A stretch of DNA of 64,000 nt from contig CAYGSA010000001.1 in the NCBI GenBank assembly GCA_964352375.1, positions 65,237 to 129,236 on the forward strand, given 5' to 3'. Of the stretch, positions 42,464 to 50,499 are shown in pieces. The notes under the pieces were generated by a model, which had not been told where the DNA came from, did no database searches, and saw only the letters and a program-made list of their open reading frames with translations. Every line of letters begins with the position of its first letter. Position 1 is the first letter of the stretch. The position numbers and the translations under genes are program-made. The DNA is from UBA1672 sp964352375. Its GTDB lineage: Bacteria; Pseudomonadota; Alphaproteobacteria; Micavibrionales; Micavibrionaceae.

Positions 42464-42536
42464 TGTTATTCTGAGCGCACGCAAAGAATCTTATGCTGAA
42501 CATGAAAAAAGATCCTTCACTTCGTTCAGGATGACA
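42464..42536. repeat. Imperfect palindromic repeat of the TGTCATTCTGAGCG class
   Basis: The 73-bp spacer between sdhE and recG starts TGTTATTCTGAGCG with AAAGAATCTT and ends AAAGATCCTT, TTCGTTCAGGATGACA. The ends are inverted repeats of each other with scattered mismatches, a pattern of dispersed intergenic repeats seen in many bacterial genomes. It differs from the element in and near mfd. Confidence 0.65.
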
Positions 42537-42552
42537 GTATTGTATTTATATT

Positions 42553-44640
42553 ATGAGTCAACGACCCTTTATACTTGATCCTTTGTTTCGCGGCATTACG
42601 ACCTTGCCGGGGATTGGGCCGCGCAATGGGAAGCTGATGGAGAAGCTGCTTGGCGGCTCTAAGGTTCTTGATTTGCTGTTTCATGCGCCCGTAGATTTTA
42701 TTGATCGTCGTTTTACTTGTCCGCTCTCAGAAGCGCCTGACGGGCGGGTGATGACGACGAAAATCCGCATTGAAAAACATGTTCCCAATGCGCGCAAATC
42801 TCTGCCCTATCGCGTGAAGGTGACGGATGGCAGTGCGATGATGGATTTGGTGTTTTTTCATGCCAAGAAGGTCTGGATTGAAAAACTTCTGCCAATTGGT
42901 GAAGAGCGCGTGATTAGCGGGAAGATTGAGTATTTCCAAGGCCAGCCACAAATGATGCATCCTGATGTTGTGACGCTTGGGCAGCGTGAGAGCCTGGAAA
43001 CGCTGGAGCCGATTTATCCTCTGACTGCGGGTGTGACGAATAAGGTTCTGGGCAAGGCGATGAGGGCGGCGGTGCCTTCCATTCCTGAATTGCCTGAATG
43101 GTTGGATGCGGCGCATCAAAAACGCGAGGGATGGAGTGATTGGCACATGTGCCTTGCGTCTTTACATGAGCCTGAAAGCGCGCAGGATTTAGAACCGACA
43201 CATAAAACGCGGATGCGCCTTGCGTATGATGAATTGCTGGCGAACCAACTGACGCTGGCCATGGTACGAGAGCAGCAGCGTAAGATCAGCGGGCGCGCAT
43301 TTGAGCAATCTGCTGTTTTACGTGAAAAGATTGAACATGTTTTGCCCTTTAATCTGACAGGAGCCCAGAAACGCAGCCTGTACGAAATTGACCATGATAT
43401 GGGGCAAGCTGGGCGAATGCTGCGCCTTGTGCAGGGCGATGTGGGCAGCGGGAAGACGATTGTGGCCGCGATGGCGATGATGAACGCCGTCGAATCGGGC
43501 GCGCAAGCCGCAATTATGGCGCCGACGGAAATTCTGGCGCGCCAGCATATGGCGAGCTTTAAGCCTTGGTTGGAAGCCGCAGGTGTTCGATATGTGACCT
43601 TGACGGGGCGCGATAAAGGTAAGGCGCGGGATCTGATTTTGAAGCAGATCAAAGATGGCACGGCGCAGGTGGTGATTGGGACGCATGCGATTTTTCAAGA
43701 TACAGTGGAGTATCAGGATTTAGGGCTGGCTGTGATAGACGAGCAGCACCGTTTTGGTGTGCATCAGCGCCTTGCCCTGTCGAAGAAGAGCAAGGGCACG
43801 GATATTCTGGTGATGACGGCAACCCCTATTCCGCGCACGCTGGCGCTGACGGCGTATGGGGATATGGAAGTGTCTAAGCTGGATGAAAAGCCGCCGGGGC
43901 GTAAACCGATTGAAACGCTGCTGTTTTCGCAGGATAAGCTGGAGCAAGTGGTTGCGGGGCTGAAGCGCAAGATTGCCGAGGGAACTCGGGTTTATTGGGT
44001 GTGCCCGTTGGTGGAGGAATCGGAGCTGATTGATTTGGCTGCGGCGGAGGAGCGCTATGACATCCTGCAGCAGGTATTTGGTGAACGCATTGGGCTTGTG
44101 CATGGGCGGATGAAGCCTGCGGAAAAAGACGAGGTTATGGCACGCTTTGCGGCGGGGGATTTGGATTTACTGGTTGCGACGACGGTGATTGAGGTTGGCG
44201 TGAACGTACCCGAAGCCACGATCATGGTTATTGAGCATGCGGAGCGGTTTGGCCTGTCGCAGTTGCACCAACTCCGCGGGCGCGTTGGGCGCGGGGCGGA
44301 GCAATCTTATTGTTTCTTGGTTTATGCTGCGCCGCTTGGGAAGACCGCGACCGAGCGTTTAAATATTATGCGCGATACCGAGGATGGGTTTATTATCGCG
44401 GAGAAGGATTTAGAACTTCGCGGAGGGGGCGATATTTTAGGCACCAAGCAAAGCGGGGTGACGGAATTTAATCTGGCTGATCTCTCTGTGCATGCCGATT
44501 TACTCGCCGCGGCGCGGGATGATGCGAAACTGATTTTGCGCAAAGACCCTAAGCTTGAGGGCGAGCGTGGTCAGGCGCTCAGGACGCTGCTCTATTTGTT
44601 TGAACGCGATCAGGCGATTCAGTATTTTCGGGGGGGTTGA
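42553..44640 (+). CDS. recG: ATP-dependent DNA helicase RecG
   Basis: RecG (695 residues) remodels stalled forks and branched DNA. The N-terminal wedge OB domain spans roughly residues 50-160; the helicase has VQGDVGSGKTIVA (Walker A), VIDEQHRFGVHQR (DEQH box), MTATPIPRTLALT, and ATTVIEVGVNVPEA with QLRGRVGRG. The C-terminal TRG region (DGFIIAEKDLELRGGGDILGTKQSG) is intact. ATG 42553 follows the palindromic spacer. Confidence 0.97.
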   Translation: MSQRPFILDPLFRGITTLPGIGPRNGKLMEKLLGGSKVLDLLFHAPVDFIDRRFTCPLSEAPDGRVMTTKIRIEKHVPNARKSLPYRVKVTDGSAMMDLVFFHAKKVWIEKLLPIGEERVISGKIEYFQGQPQMMHPDVVTLGQRESLETLEPIYPLTAGVTNKVLGKAMRAAVPSIPELPEWLDAAHQKREGWSDWHMCLASLHEPESAQDLEPTHKTRMRLAYDELLANQLTLAMVREQQRKISGRAFEQSAVLREKIEHVLPFNLTGAQKRSLYEIDHDMGQAGRMLRLVQGDVGSGKTIVAAMAMMNAVESGAQAAIMAPTEILARQHMASFKPWLEAAGVRYVTLTGRDKGKARDLILKQIKDGTAQVVIGTHAIFQDTVEYQDLGLAVIDEQHRFGVHQRLALSKKSKGTDILVMTATPIPRTLALTAYGDMEVSKLDEKPPGRKPIETLLFSQDKLEQVVAGLKRKIAEGTRVYWVCPLVEESELIDLAAAEERYDILQQVFGERIGLVHGRMKPAEKDEVMARFAAGDLDLLVATTVIEVGVNVPEATIMVIEHAERFGLSQLHQLRGRVGRGAEQSYCFLVYAAPLGKTATERLNIMRDTEDGFIIAEKDLELRGGGDILGTKQSGVTEFNLADLSVHADLLAAARDDAKLILRKDPKLEGERGQALRTLLYLFERDQAIQYFRGG

Positions 44641-44641
44641 A

Positions 44642-45010
44642 ATGGAACTTATTCCAATTTTAATGCTCATTGCTATCTTTATCATTCCACTTTTCTTTAA
44701 TCATTATCGTTGGATTTTAGTATATTTTCTATTAGCGGCAATCCTTATCGTTGTTGCCTTAAAGAATCTTTTAGATGGGTTAAACCATGGCGATGATGGC
44801 CCCGGATATATTATTGCTTTTGGTTTTTTAAGTTTAGCATTTTTTACTGTCACTAGCGGGTGTCTCGCAAGCAGTTTAATGATTAAGTTCCCTACAAAGA
44901 TAGACAACAAACTAAAGAAAGCCATGATTATTTTCTCTAGCCTACTTTTTCCTTATGCTGCGATTTATGGACCACTTTTTGTATATTGGGCTTTTACTCA
45001 ACAGCTTTAA
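44642..45010 (+). CDS. Small four-span membrane protein, unknown
   Basis: ATG 44642, one base after the recG stop, gives 122 residues. Four hydrophobic stretches are visible: residues about 3-18, 24-46, 57-80 and 98-118. There is no polar catalytic motif, and base use is more AT-rich than recG. It overlaps the end of the convergent cysE by 17 bases. I do not recognise the family. Confidence 0.6.
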   Translation: MELIPILMLIAIFIIPLFFNHYRWILVYFLLAAILIVVALKNLLDGLNHGDDGPGYIIAFGFLSLAFFTVTSGCLASSLMIKFPTKIDNKLKKAMIIFSSLLFPYAAIYGPLFVYWAFTQQL

Positions 45011-45674
45011 GATCATTTTTTACAGCAAGCTCTTCGCATTCTTCGCTGTTATCTAGTTTCAGTTCGCGTTTGATCTTACCCATTTCACGAATGATGCAAT
45101 CAATTGTGAAGGTGACATCCTGCATTTCGGCGCGGGATGGCATGCCGTAGGCGCGGGCTTTGTCGTCGCCGCCGATGACGCGAGCTGGAATCCCGATAGC
45201 GGTTGCACCGTCAGGGATGTCATTTGTCACCACGGAATTAGAGCCGACCTTTGAATGAACGCCGATTGTGATATCGCCCAACACTTGCGCGCCCGAGCCG
45301 ATGATTGCGCCTTCTTTTAATGTCGGGTGGCGTTTGCCGTCGACCTCGCCTTGCTTACCGACACCGCCGAGCGTTACGCCGTGATAGATGGTCACGTCAT
45401 CTTCGATAACAGCAGTTTGGCCGATGACCACGCCTGTGCCGTGATCAATGAAGAACCCTTTGCCGATTGTGGCTTCGGGATGGATTTCGATGCCTGTCAG
45501 TATGCGTGATATATTTGCGAAAAACCGTGCAAGTGTTCTTAGCCCTAAATTCCAAAGCCAATTATTCATGCGGTGAAAGGATACGGCGTGATAGCCGTTA
45601 TAGGCGAAAAACACCTCAAGGAATGAGGGTTTTGCAGGATCACGTTCCTGAATAGATTTGATAAGTTCGAACAT
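44994..45674 (-). CDS. cysE: Serine O-acetyltransferase
   Basis: CysE (226 residues) acetylates serine with acetyl-CoA, giving the substrate for CysK. The left-handed beta-helix is clear: IHPEATIGKGFFIDHGTGVVIGQTAVIEDDVTIYHGVTLGG with hexapeptide repeats and the catalytic His region FIDHGTG. It is the short form lacking a long N-terminal domain, common in alphaproteobacteria. It converges with the four-span protein gene; DUF502 is just upstream on the same strand. Confidence 0.95.
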   Translation of the reverse strand: MFELIKSIQERDPAKPSFLEVFFAYNGYHAVSFHRMNNWLWNLGLRTLARFFANISRILTGIEIHPEATIGKGFFIDHGTGVVIGQTAVIEDDVTIYHGVTLGGVGKQGEVDGKRHPTLKEGAIIGSGAQVLGDITIGVHSKVGSNSVVTNDIPDGATAIGIPARVIGGDDKARAYGMPSRAEMQDVTFTIDCIIREMGKIKRELKLDNSEECEELAVKNDLKAVE

Positions 45675-45677
45675 AAT

Positions 45678-46376
45678 TTATTTTGCGTTTTGCTTAAGCC
45701 TTTTTTGCTCAGCGGTATATTCAGGCGTAATTATACCCGCCGAGACAACAAGCTTTACGCCCTCTTCTACAGTCATCTTCAAATATTTCAATTCTTTTTT
45801 TGGCACAAAAAGTAAATATCCTGAAGTGGGGTTTGGAGTTGTTGGGACAAAAACATTGATTGTTTCCTCTTCTGTTGTTTCCTGCACTTCGCCTTTGCTG
45901 GTTCCCGTTACAAAGCCAATAGACCAAACACCTTTACGTGGATATTCCATCATCACTACCTCTCTGAAAGCGTTCGATTGACTGGCCATGATTGTTTCGA
46001 AAATTTGTTTAATCGCGCTGTAGAGTGTGCGTGCAACCGGTATTTGATCGACGATATATTCCGAAATGCGGATGAACAAGCGCCCTAGGAAATTAGTTGC
46101 AAGCCAGCCAATAGCAATGAACACGGCGATGACGATGATTAAGCCAAGGCCGGGGATTACAGTTTGCCCGTAAAGCGCCTCGTACCATTCTTTGGGCAGG
46201 AGGTGCACGACCTTACTGTCAACAAAGCTCAGGAAGATGTATGTGAGATAAATCGTGATTGTAATAGGCGCGGTGACAAGAATTCCTGTCAGCAGATATC
46301 TGCGCAGACGGGCAATCGGTCCTGCGGCTTTAATGTGATGCTCGGTTGTTGTTTCTTCTGGTGTGATGTCATTCAT
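45678..46376 (-). CDS. DUF502-family inner-membrane protein
   Basis: ATG 46374-46376 gives 232 residues; an upstream start would overlap the symporter gene. Two spans (about 30-52 YLLTGILVTAPITITIYLTYI and 76-100) are followed by VDQIPVARTLYSAIKQIFET and VMMEYPRKGVWSIGFVTG, both diagnostic for DUF502. The C-terminal domain is soluble. Role unknown; plant relatives (COV/LCV) affect patterning. It is 3 bases upstream of cysE. Confidence 0.88.
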   Translation of the reverse strand: MNDITPEETTTEHHIKAAGPIARLRRYLLTGILVTAPITITIYLTYIFLSFVDSKVVHLLPKEWYEALYGQTVIPGLGLIIVIAVFIAIGWLATNFLGRLFIRISEYIVDQIPVARTLYSAIKQIFETIMASQSNAFREVVMMEYPRKGVWSIGFVTGTSKGEVQETTEEETINVFVPTTPNPTSGYLLFVPKKELKYLKMTVEEGVKLVVSAGIITPEYTAEQKRLKQNAK

Positions 46377-46402
46377 GTCGACACTATGACGTGGCAGGTC
46401 GA

Positions 46403-47683
46403 TTATTTCAACAGTTTTTGCATGACAAGTGTTGCGGTCAGGTCGCCTGTGACATTTACGGTAGTGCGGCACATATCGAGAATACGGTCTACGCCCAAAA
46501 TAAAACCGATTGCGGCGGGGTTTATGCCAATTCCGCTTAGAATTGTTGCCAAGACGATGATGCCGACCCCCGGTGTGGCCGGTGTGCCTATGGATGCGCC
46601 GACTGTTGTTACCATTAATATTACCAGATCGGCTGTTGAAAGCTCAACGCCAGAGACTTCGCCGAAGACTTGAACGAGAAATACGGCGGCGATGGCTTGA
46701 TACATAGCGGTTCCGTCCATATTTATGGTCGCGCCGAGCGGGATTATGAAACGGGTGATTTTTGATGATACGCCTAACTTCTCTTCTGCGCATTTGAGGG
46801 TGAAAGGCATGGTGGCGGCAGAAGACGAGGTTGAGAAGGCGAGAAGCTGCGTTTCTTTTATCGCGTTCAAGAACCAGAACGGAGATTTACGTGTGATGCT
46901 GGCGGCGATAAAAATATAGATACCAATCATGCAGAGCAGCCCTATGATGACAGTGGCAATGTAAACTCCCATTGTTATCAGCGCGCTAAGGCCTAACTTT
47001 AAGGTAATATCACACATTAAACCGAAAACAGCGACAGGTGCGATTACCATGGCCCAGCCGATAATGCGCATGCAAACGGCCTGCCCTGCTTCGCAAAGAT
47101 CAGTTATTGGTTTTGCTGCTTGTATGCCGAGGGTGAGTAAGGCTGCTCCGAAAACCATAGACGCGATAACGATTTGTAGCAGGTTCTTTTTGACGATGTC
47201 TCCTGCGATATTGATCGGGATTAAGTTCACGATGCGATCCGGGATTGTTAAATCCTCGAATGTTTTTTGTTCTATGCTATTGCTTTGAAGGGTTTCAGTT
47301 TGGAAGCTTTGAATCAACGCGGGGTCTATATATTGCCCAGGCTTTATTGTGTGAACCAGTGCCATGCCGATGGATATTGCGATGACGGTCGTGCAAACGA
47401 AATACAGTATAATCCGCCAACCGATTTTTTTGACGAATTCCAGCTCACCGCTTTGGGTGATCCCGAGCACGATGGAGCAGATCACGAGTGGGATGACAAC
47501 CATTTGGATGAGGCCGAGGAAGAGTGTTCCAGGTAATTTTATCCATGGTGCAATCGCAAGTGCGGTTTTTTCGTTTACAATCTCCAGCCCATGCGGGGAA
47601 AGGATGATACCGATAAGAACGCCCAGAAACATTCCTATCAGAATTTTAAACCACAATTTATTGTCGATTGCCTGGTCACTCAT
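46403..47683 (-). CDS. Dicarboxylate/amino acid:cation symporter (DAACS family)
   Basis: The 426-residue transporter has the GltPh-like fold with about eight spans. HP1 carries the Ser-rich FSTSSSAATMP and TM7 carries the Na+ motif INMDGTAMYQ; HP2 is seen as GTPATPGVGI and TM8 as DRILDMCRTTVNVTGD with the substrate-binding Asp, Arg and Thr/Asn. It imports glutamate, aspartate or C4-dicarboxylates with H+ or Na+. It follows nusG where rplK would usually be. Confidence 0.93.
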   Translation of the reverse strand: MSDQAIDNKLWFKILIGMFLGVLIGIILSPHGLEIVNEKTALAIAPWIKLPGTLFLGLIQMVVIPLVICSIVLGITQSGELEFVKKIGWRIILYFVCTTVIAISIGMALVHTIKPGQYIDPALIQSFQTETLQSNSIEQKTFEDLTIPDRIVNLIPINIAGDIVKKNLLQIVIASMVFGAALLTLGIQAAKPITDLCEAGQAVCMRIIGWAMVIAPVAVFGLMCDITLKLGLSALITMGVYIATVIIGLLCMIGIYIFIAASITRKSPFWFLNAIKETQLLAFSTSSSAATMPFTLKCAEEKLGVSSKITRFIIPLGATINMDGTAMYQAIAAVFLVQVFGEVSGVELSTADLVILMVTTVGASIGTPATPGVGIIVLATILSGIGINPAAIGFILGVDRILDMCRTTVNVTGDLTATLVMQKLLK

Positions 47684-47713
47684 GCATTATATTAGCATGA
47701 ATTCATGTTTTCT

Positions 47714-48247
47714 CTAGGCTTTTTCAACCTGCACATATTCCAGTTCAACTGGAGTGGCGCGGCCGAAGATGGAAACGGACACTTTAAGCTTTGCGTTTTC
47801 TTCGTCAATTTCTTCGACAATACCGTTGAAGGACGCAAATGGACCGTCTGTGACTTTGACTTCTTCGCCGATGTCGTACACAACAGACGGACGCGGGCGA
47901 TCCACACCGTCTTGAACTTGTGCGATGATTCTTTGGGCTTCTGATTCACTGATTGGGATGGGTTTGTTTCCCCCTGTTCCCAAGAAACCGCTGACCTTTG
48001 GTGTATCTTTGATTAAGTGCCATACGTTGTCATTCATCTCAAGCTTTGCAAGGACATAGCCGGGGAAGAATTTGCGCTCTGCATTGACGCGCTGACCGCG
48101 CTTAATTTCGACAACCTCTTCCATTGGAACAAGAATATCTTCGACGTAATCACTCAAGCCAAGCTTCTCTGCTTTTTCTTTGATCGATTCTGCGACTTTG
48201 TTTTCAAAACCAGAGTAAACGTGCAGTACATACCATCTTTTAGCCAT
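47714..48247 (-). CDS. nusG: Transcription termination/antitermination factor NusG
   Basis: NusG (177 residues) binds RNA polymerase clamp helices and Rho or S10. The NGN domain (WYVLHVYSGFENKVAESIKEKA... FFPGYVLAKLEM) and the KOW domain (VKVTDGPFASFNGIVEEIDEE) are both complete. It is 17 bases downstream of secE. The ribosomal genes rplKAJL that usually follow are not in the window. Confidence 0.97.
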   Translation of the reverse strand: MAKRWYVLHVYSGFENKVAESIKEKAEKLGLSDYVEDILVPMEEVVEIKRGQRVNAERKFFPGYVLAKLEMNDNVWHLIKDTPKVSGFLGTGGNKPIPISESEAQRIIAQVQDGVDRPRPSVVYDIGEEVKVTDGPFASFNGIVEEIDEENAKLKVSVSIFGRATPVELEYVQVEKA

Positions 48248-48264
48248 TTTAATTATTCCTTACC

Positions 48265-48462
48265 TTAAGCGCCAAAACCCATGATCAAACGTATTGCCCA
48301 TGCAATGATTTGATCTGCGAAATATAAAAATAATGAGGAAATGAAAACCATAATAAACACCGCTAGCATGCTCACCATTGTTTCCTGACGGGACGGCCAT
48401 GTTACTTTTTTCGCTTCGCTTTTCACTTGCTTTACGAATTGAACAGGATTTGTCTTTGCCAT
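48265..48462 (-). CDS. secE: Preprotein translocase subunit SecE
   Basis: The single-span SecE of 65 residues begins at ATG 48460-48462, after GGAG; more upstream codons are open but belong to the structured leader. It has the amphipathic helix VKQVKSEAKKVTWPSRQE (with the conserved TWP) and a C-terminal span (MLAVFIMVFISSLFLYFADQII). It stabilises SecY. Confidence 0.95.
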   Translation of the reverse strand: MAKTNPVQFVKQVKSEAKKVTWPSRQETMVSMLAVFIMVFISSLFLYFADQIIAWAIRLIMGFGA

Positions 48463-48487
48463 TATCTTCTTCTCCAAAATTTTTCTG

Positions 48488-48544
48488 TCTCCCAAGGTTC
48501 GCGGCGTGACCGAGGTCACATTTGCTATCGCTTATTTTGGGAGA
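48488..48544 (-). promoter_or_regulatory. Structured leader of secE-nusG
   Basis: On the minus strand an 8-bp outer stem TCTCCCAA/TTGGGAGA (48544-48537 with 48495-48488) encloses a 6-bp hairpin GTGACC/GGTCAC (48519-48506). A -10-like TATACT (48560-48555) lies just before it. The fold sits within the expected 5' UTR, 26 bases before the secE start. No tRNA-Trp, often found there, is present. Confidence 0.4.
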
Positions 48545-48601
48545 TGCACTTTTAAGTATACTAAACATCTGTAAATAGCCAGAAGAATTTTCATTTTCTT
48601 C

Positions 48602-50092
48602 TTAAGCGGCGGCTTTATATTTCAGCATCGGGTTACGAGCGGCCTTGACTTCGTCAAGGCGTTTACGCGGTGTAGACTGAGGAAGGTTATGAAACTCCTC
48701 CGCTTTTCCTGCTTCGACGTCTGCTGCAATTTTCTTCATTGTTTCAATGAAACGATCGATCGCATCTTTGCTTTCGGTTTCTGTTGGTTCGATTAACATT
48801 GTGCCTGGCAAGACCAAGGGGAAGTACACGGTCATCGGATGATATCCGTATTCGATCAGCGCTTTCGCGATGTCGAGCGTAGAGACGTCTTTTTCCTTTT
48901 GTCTTTTGTCGGTGATCAGGCATTCATGCATACATGGCCCTGGATAGGGTGCATGATAATCATCTGAGAGCTGGCTAAGGATATAGTTTGCATTTAAAAC
49001 AGCATCTTCCGAGACTTGTTTAAGGCCGTCTGCGCCGTGTGACATCATGTAAGACAGGGCGCGGACATGCATTCCGAATTGCCCCTGGAAGGCCTTTAGT
49101 GTGCCGAGTGTTTCGGGGCGCTCGTCTTCGCGTTCCAGTTTGTAGGTTCCGTTATTTTTGACGACCGTTGGAACGGGCATAAAGTTTGCGAGTTCTTTTG
49201 TACAGCAGATTGGGCCAGATCCCGGGCCGCCGCCGCCATGCGGTGTGGAAAATGTTTTGTGGAGGTTGATGTGCATCACATCCACACCGAAATCTCCGGG
49301 GCGGACTTTGCCGACCAGCGCGTTAAAGTTTGCGCCGTCGCAATAGAAATAACCGCCCGCATCATGAAGCAGATCAGAGATTTCCAGGATGTCACGCTCA
49401 AACAAGCCGCACGTATTGGGGTTGGTGACCATCATGCCTGCGATGTCTTTGCCTTCTGGGTCGGTTTTATAGAGCGCCTCTTTGAAGGCCTCAACTGTGA
49501 GACAGCCTGTTTCTTTTGTGGAAATGGAGCGCACCTCGAATCCGCACATGACTGCGGTTGCAGGGTTTGTGCCATGCGCGGAGTCTGGTGTTAAAACGAT
49601 TTTGCGTTGCGTTTGGCCTTTTTGCTCGTGTGCGCGGCGAATTGTCATCATACCAGCAAGCTCACCGTGTGCGCCAGCGGATGGCGTTAAACACACGCCG
49701 GGCAATCCCGTGAGTTCTGCCAGCCAGTGTTGGAGGTTATGCATTAGCTCTAATGCCCCCTGCACTGTGCTTTCAGGTTGCATAGGATGGATGTGTGCGA
49801 AGCCAGGAAGGCGTGCGAGCTTTTCATTCAGGCGCGGGTTATGCTTCATGGTACATGAGCCGAGCGGAAAGAAGCCATGATCAATGGAATAGTTCCAAGT
49901 GCTCATGCGGACAAAATGACGCACTATTTGTGGTTCACTGAGGTTTGGCAGGCCAATTTCAGCGCGCTGATCTTGCCCTGTACGTGACTTGATGCCTTTT
50001 GGTTTTTGCAAATCTACGCCTGGTGTGTCGCTATGCTCTTTTTCCCAAAGCAGCGACTCCTCGTAATGTAAGCCATTATTTCCTGATTCCAT
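48602..50092 (-). CDS. gcvPB: Glycine dehydrogenase (decarboxylating) subunit 2
   Basis: The C-terminal half of the P-protein, 496 residues, with the PLP lysine in INLHKTFSTPHGGGGPGSGP. It has FPLGSCTMKHNPRLNEKLARLPGFAHIHP near residue 75. With GcvPA it decarboxylates glycine and loads the aminomethyl group on GcvH. It is the last gene of the gcv operon and is separated from gcvPA by a small unrelated gene. Confidence 0.96.
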   Translation of the reverse strand: MESGNNGLHYEESLLWEKEHSDTPGVDLQKPKGIKSRTGQDQRAEIGLPNLSEPQIVRHFVRMSTWNYSIDHGFFPLGSCTMKHNPRLNEKLARLPGFAHIHPMQPESTVQGALELMHNLQHWLAELTGLPGVCLTPSAGAHGELAGMMTIRRAHEQKGQTQRKIVLTPDSAHGTNPATAVMCGFEVRSISTKETGCLTVEAFKEALYKTDPEGKDIAGMMVTNPNTCGLFERDILEISDLLHDAGGYFYCDGANFNALVGKVRPGDFGVDVMHINLHKTFSTPHGGGGPGSGPICCTKELANFMPVPTVVKNNGTYKLEREDERPETLGTLKAFQGQFGMHVRALSYMMSHGADGLKQVSEDAVLNANYILSQLSDDYHAPYPGPCMHECLITDKRQKEKDVSTLDIAKALIEYGYHPMTVYFPLVLPGTMLIEPTETESKDAIDRFIETMKKIAADVEAGKAEEFHNLPQSTPRKRLDEVKAARNPMLKYKAAA

Positions 50093-50117
50093 TCTTTTTT
50101 CCTTTTATAAAAATCGC

Positions 50118-50498
50118 TTAGAAACGCGCCGCCTGGTGCTGGCAATTTAGTTTTGTTTTCTTCCAATCATCTATCGTATCTTGTCTGGTATCCACCTCAA
50201 GCTTTCCCGCTATGCGGTCCATAAACATTTGCGTTTCTGCGCCTGTTTTATTTTTCCAGCTAATTTCAAAAGCGCTTTGGTTGAAAATTTTAATATGTTC
50301 GGGGTTTACTTCTTCGCCTGCCATCAGGATTGATTTTGTCTTGTCATTAATGACAAAGCTCAGTTCAAGGCCCTCATCTCTACAAATTACCGATTTTTGA
50401 TCTGCTGGACGTGTCGTCATATAAATATATGCCGCTCCTGTGCCGATAATAGCAAAGAAGAGCATAAACACCATCAAGATTGCACCGCCTTGTCCCAT
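50118..50498 (-). CDS. Small single-span membrane protein inside the gcv operon
   Basis: ATG 50496-50498 (1 base after the gcvPA stop, AGGAG 10 bases before) gives 126 residues. A membrane span covers about residues 6-28 (AILMVFMLFFAIIGTGAAYIYM); the rest is a periplasmic, soluble part with two Cys (ICRDEGLEL, LNCQHQ) that may pair. No family recognised. The position, with the start and stop fitted between two subunits of one enzyme, is unusual. Confidence 0.7.
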   Translation of the reverse strand: MGQGGAILMVFMLFFAIIGTGAAYIYMTTRPADQKSVICRDEGLELSFVINDKTKSILMAGEEVNPEHIKIFNQSAFEISWKNKTGAETQMFMDRIAGKLEVDTRQDTIDDWKKTKLNCQHQAARF

Positions 50499-50499
50499 T

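Noticed and set aside
47696..47707. Perfect palindrome CATGAATTCATG between nusG and the symporter gene
   Set aside because: It lies in the 30-base spacer with no promoter beside it and no second copy, so an operator role is not supported; chance is possible.
48463..48601. tRNA-Trp gene upstream of secE
   Set aside because: The stem present lacks D, anticodon and T arms and a CCA end; it cannot fold as a tRNA.
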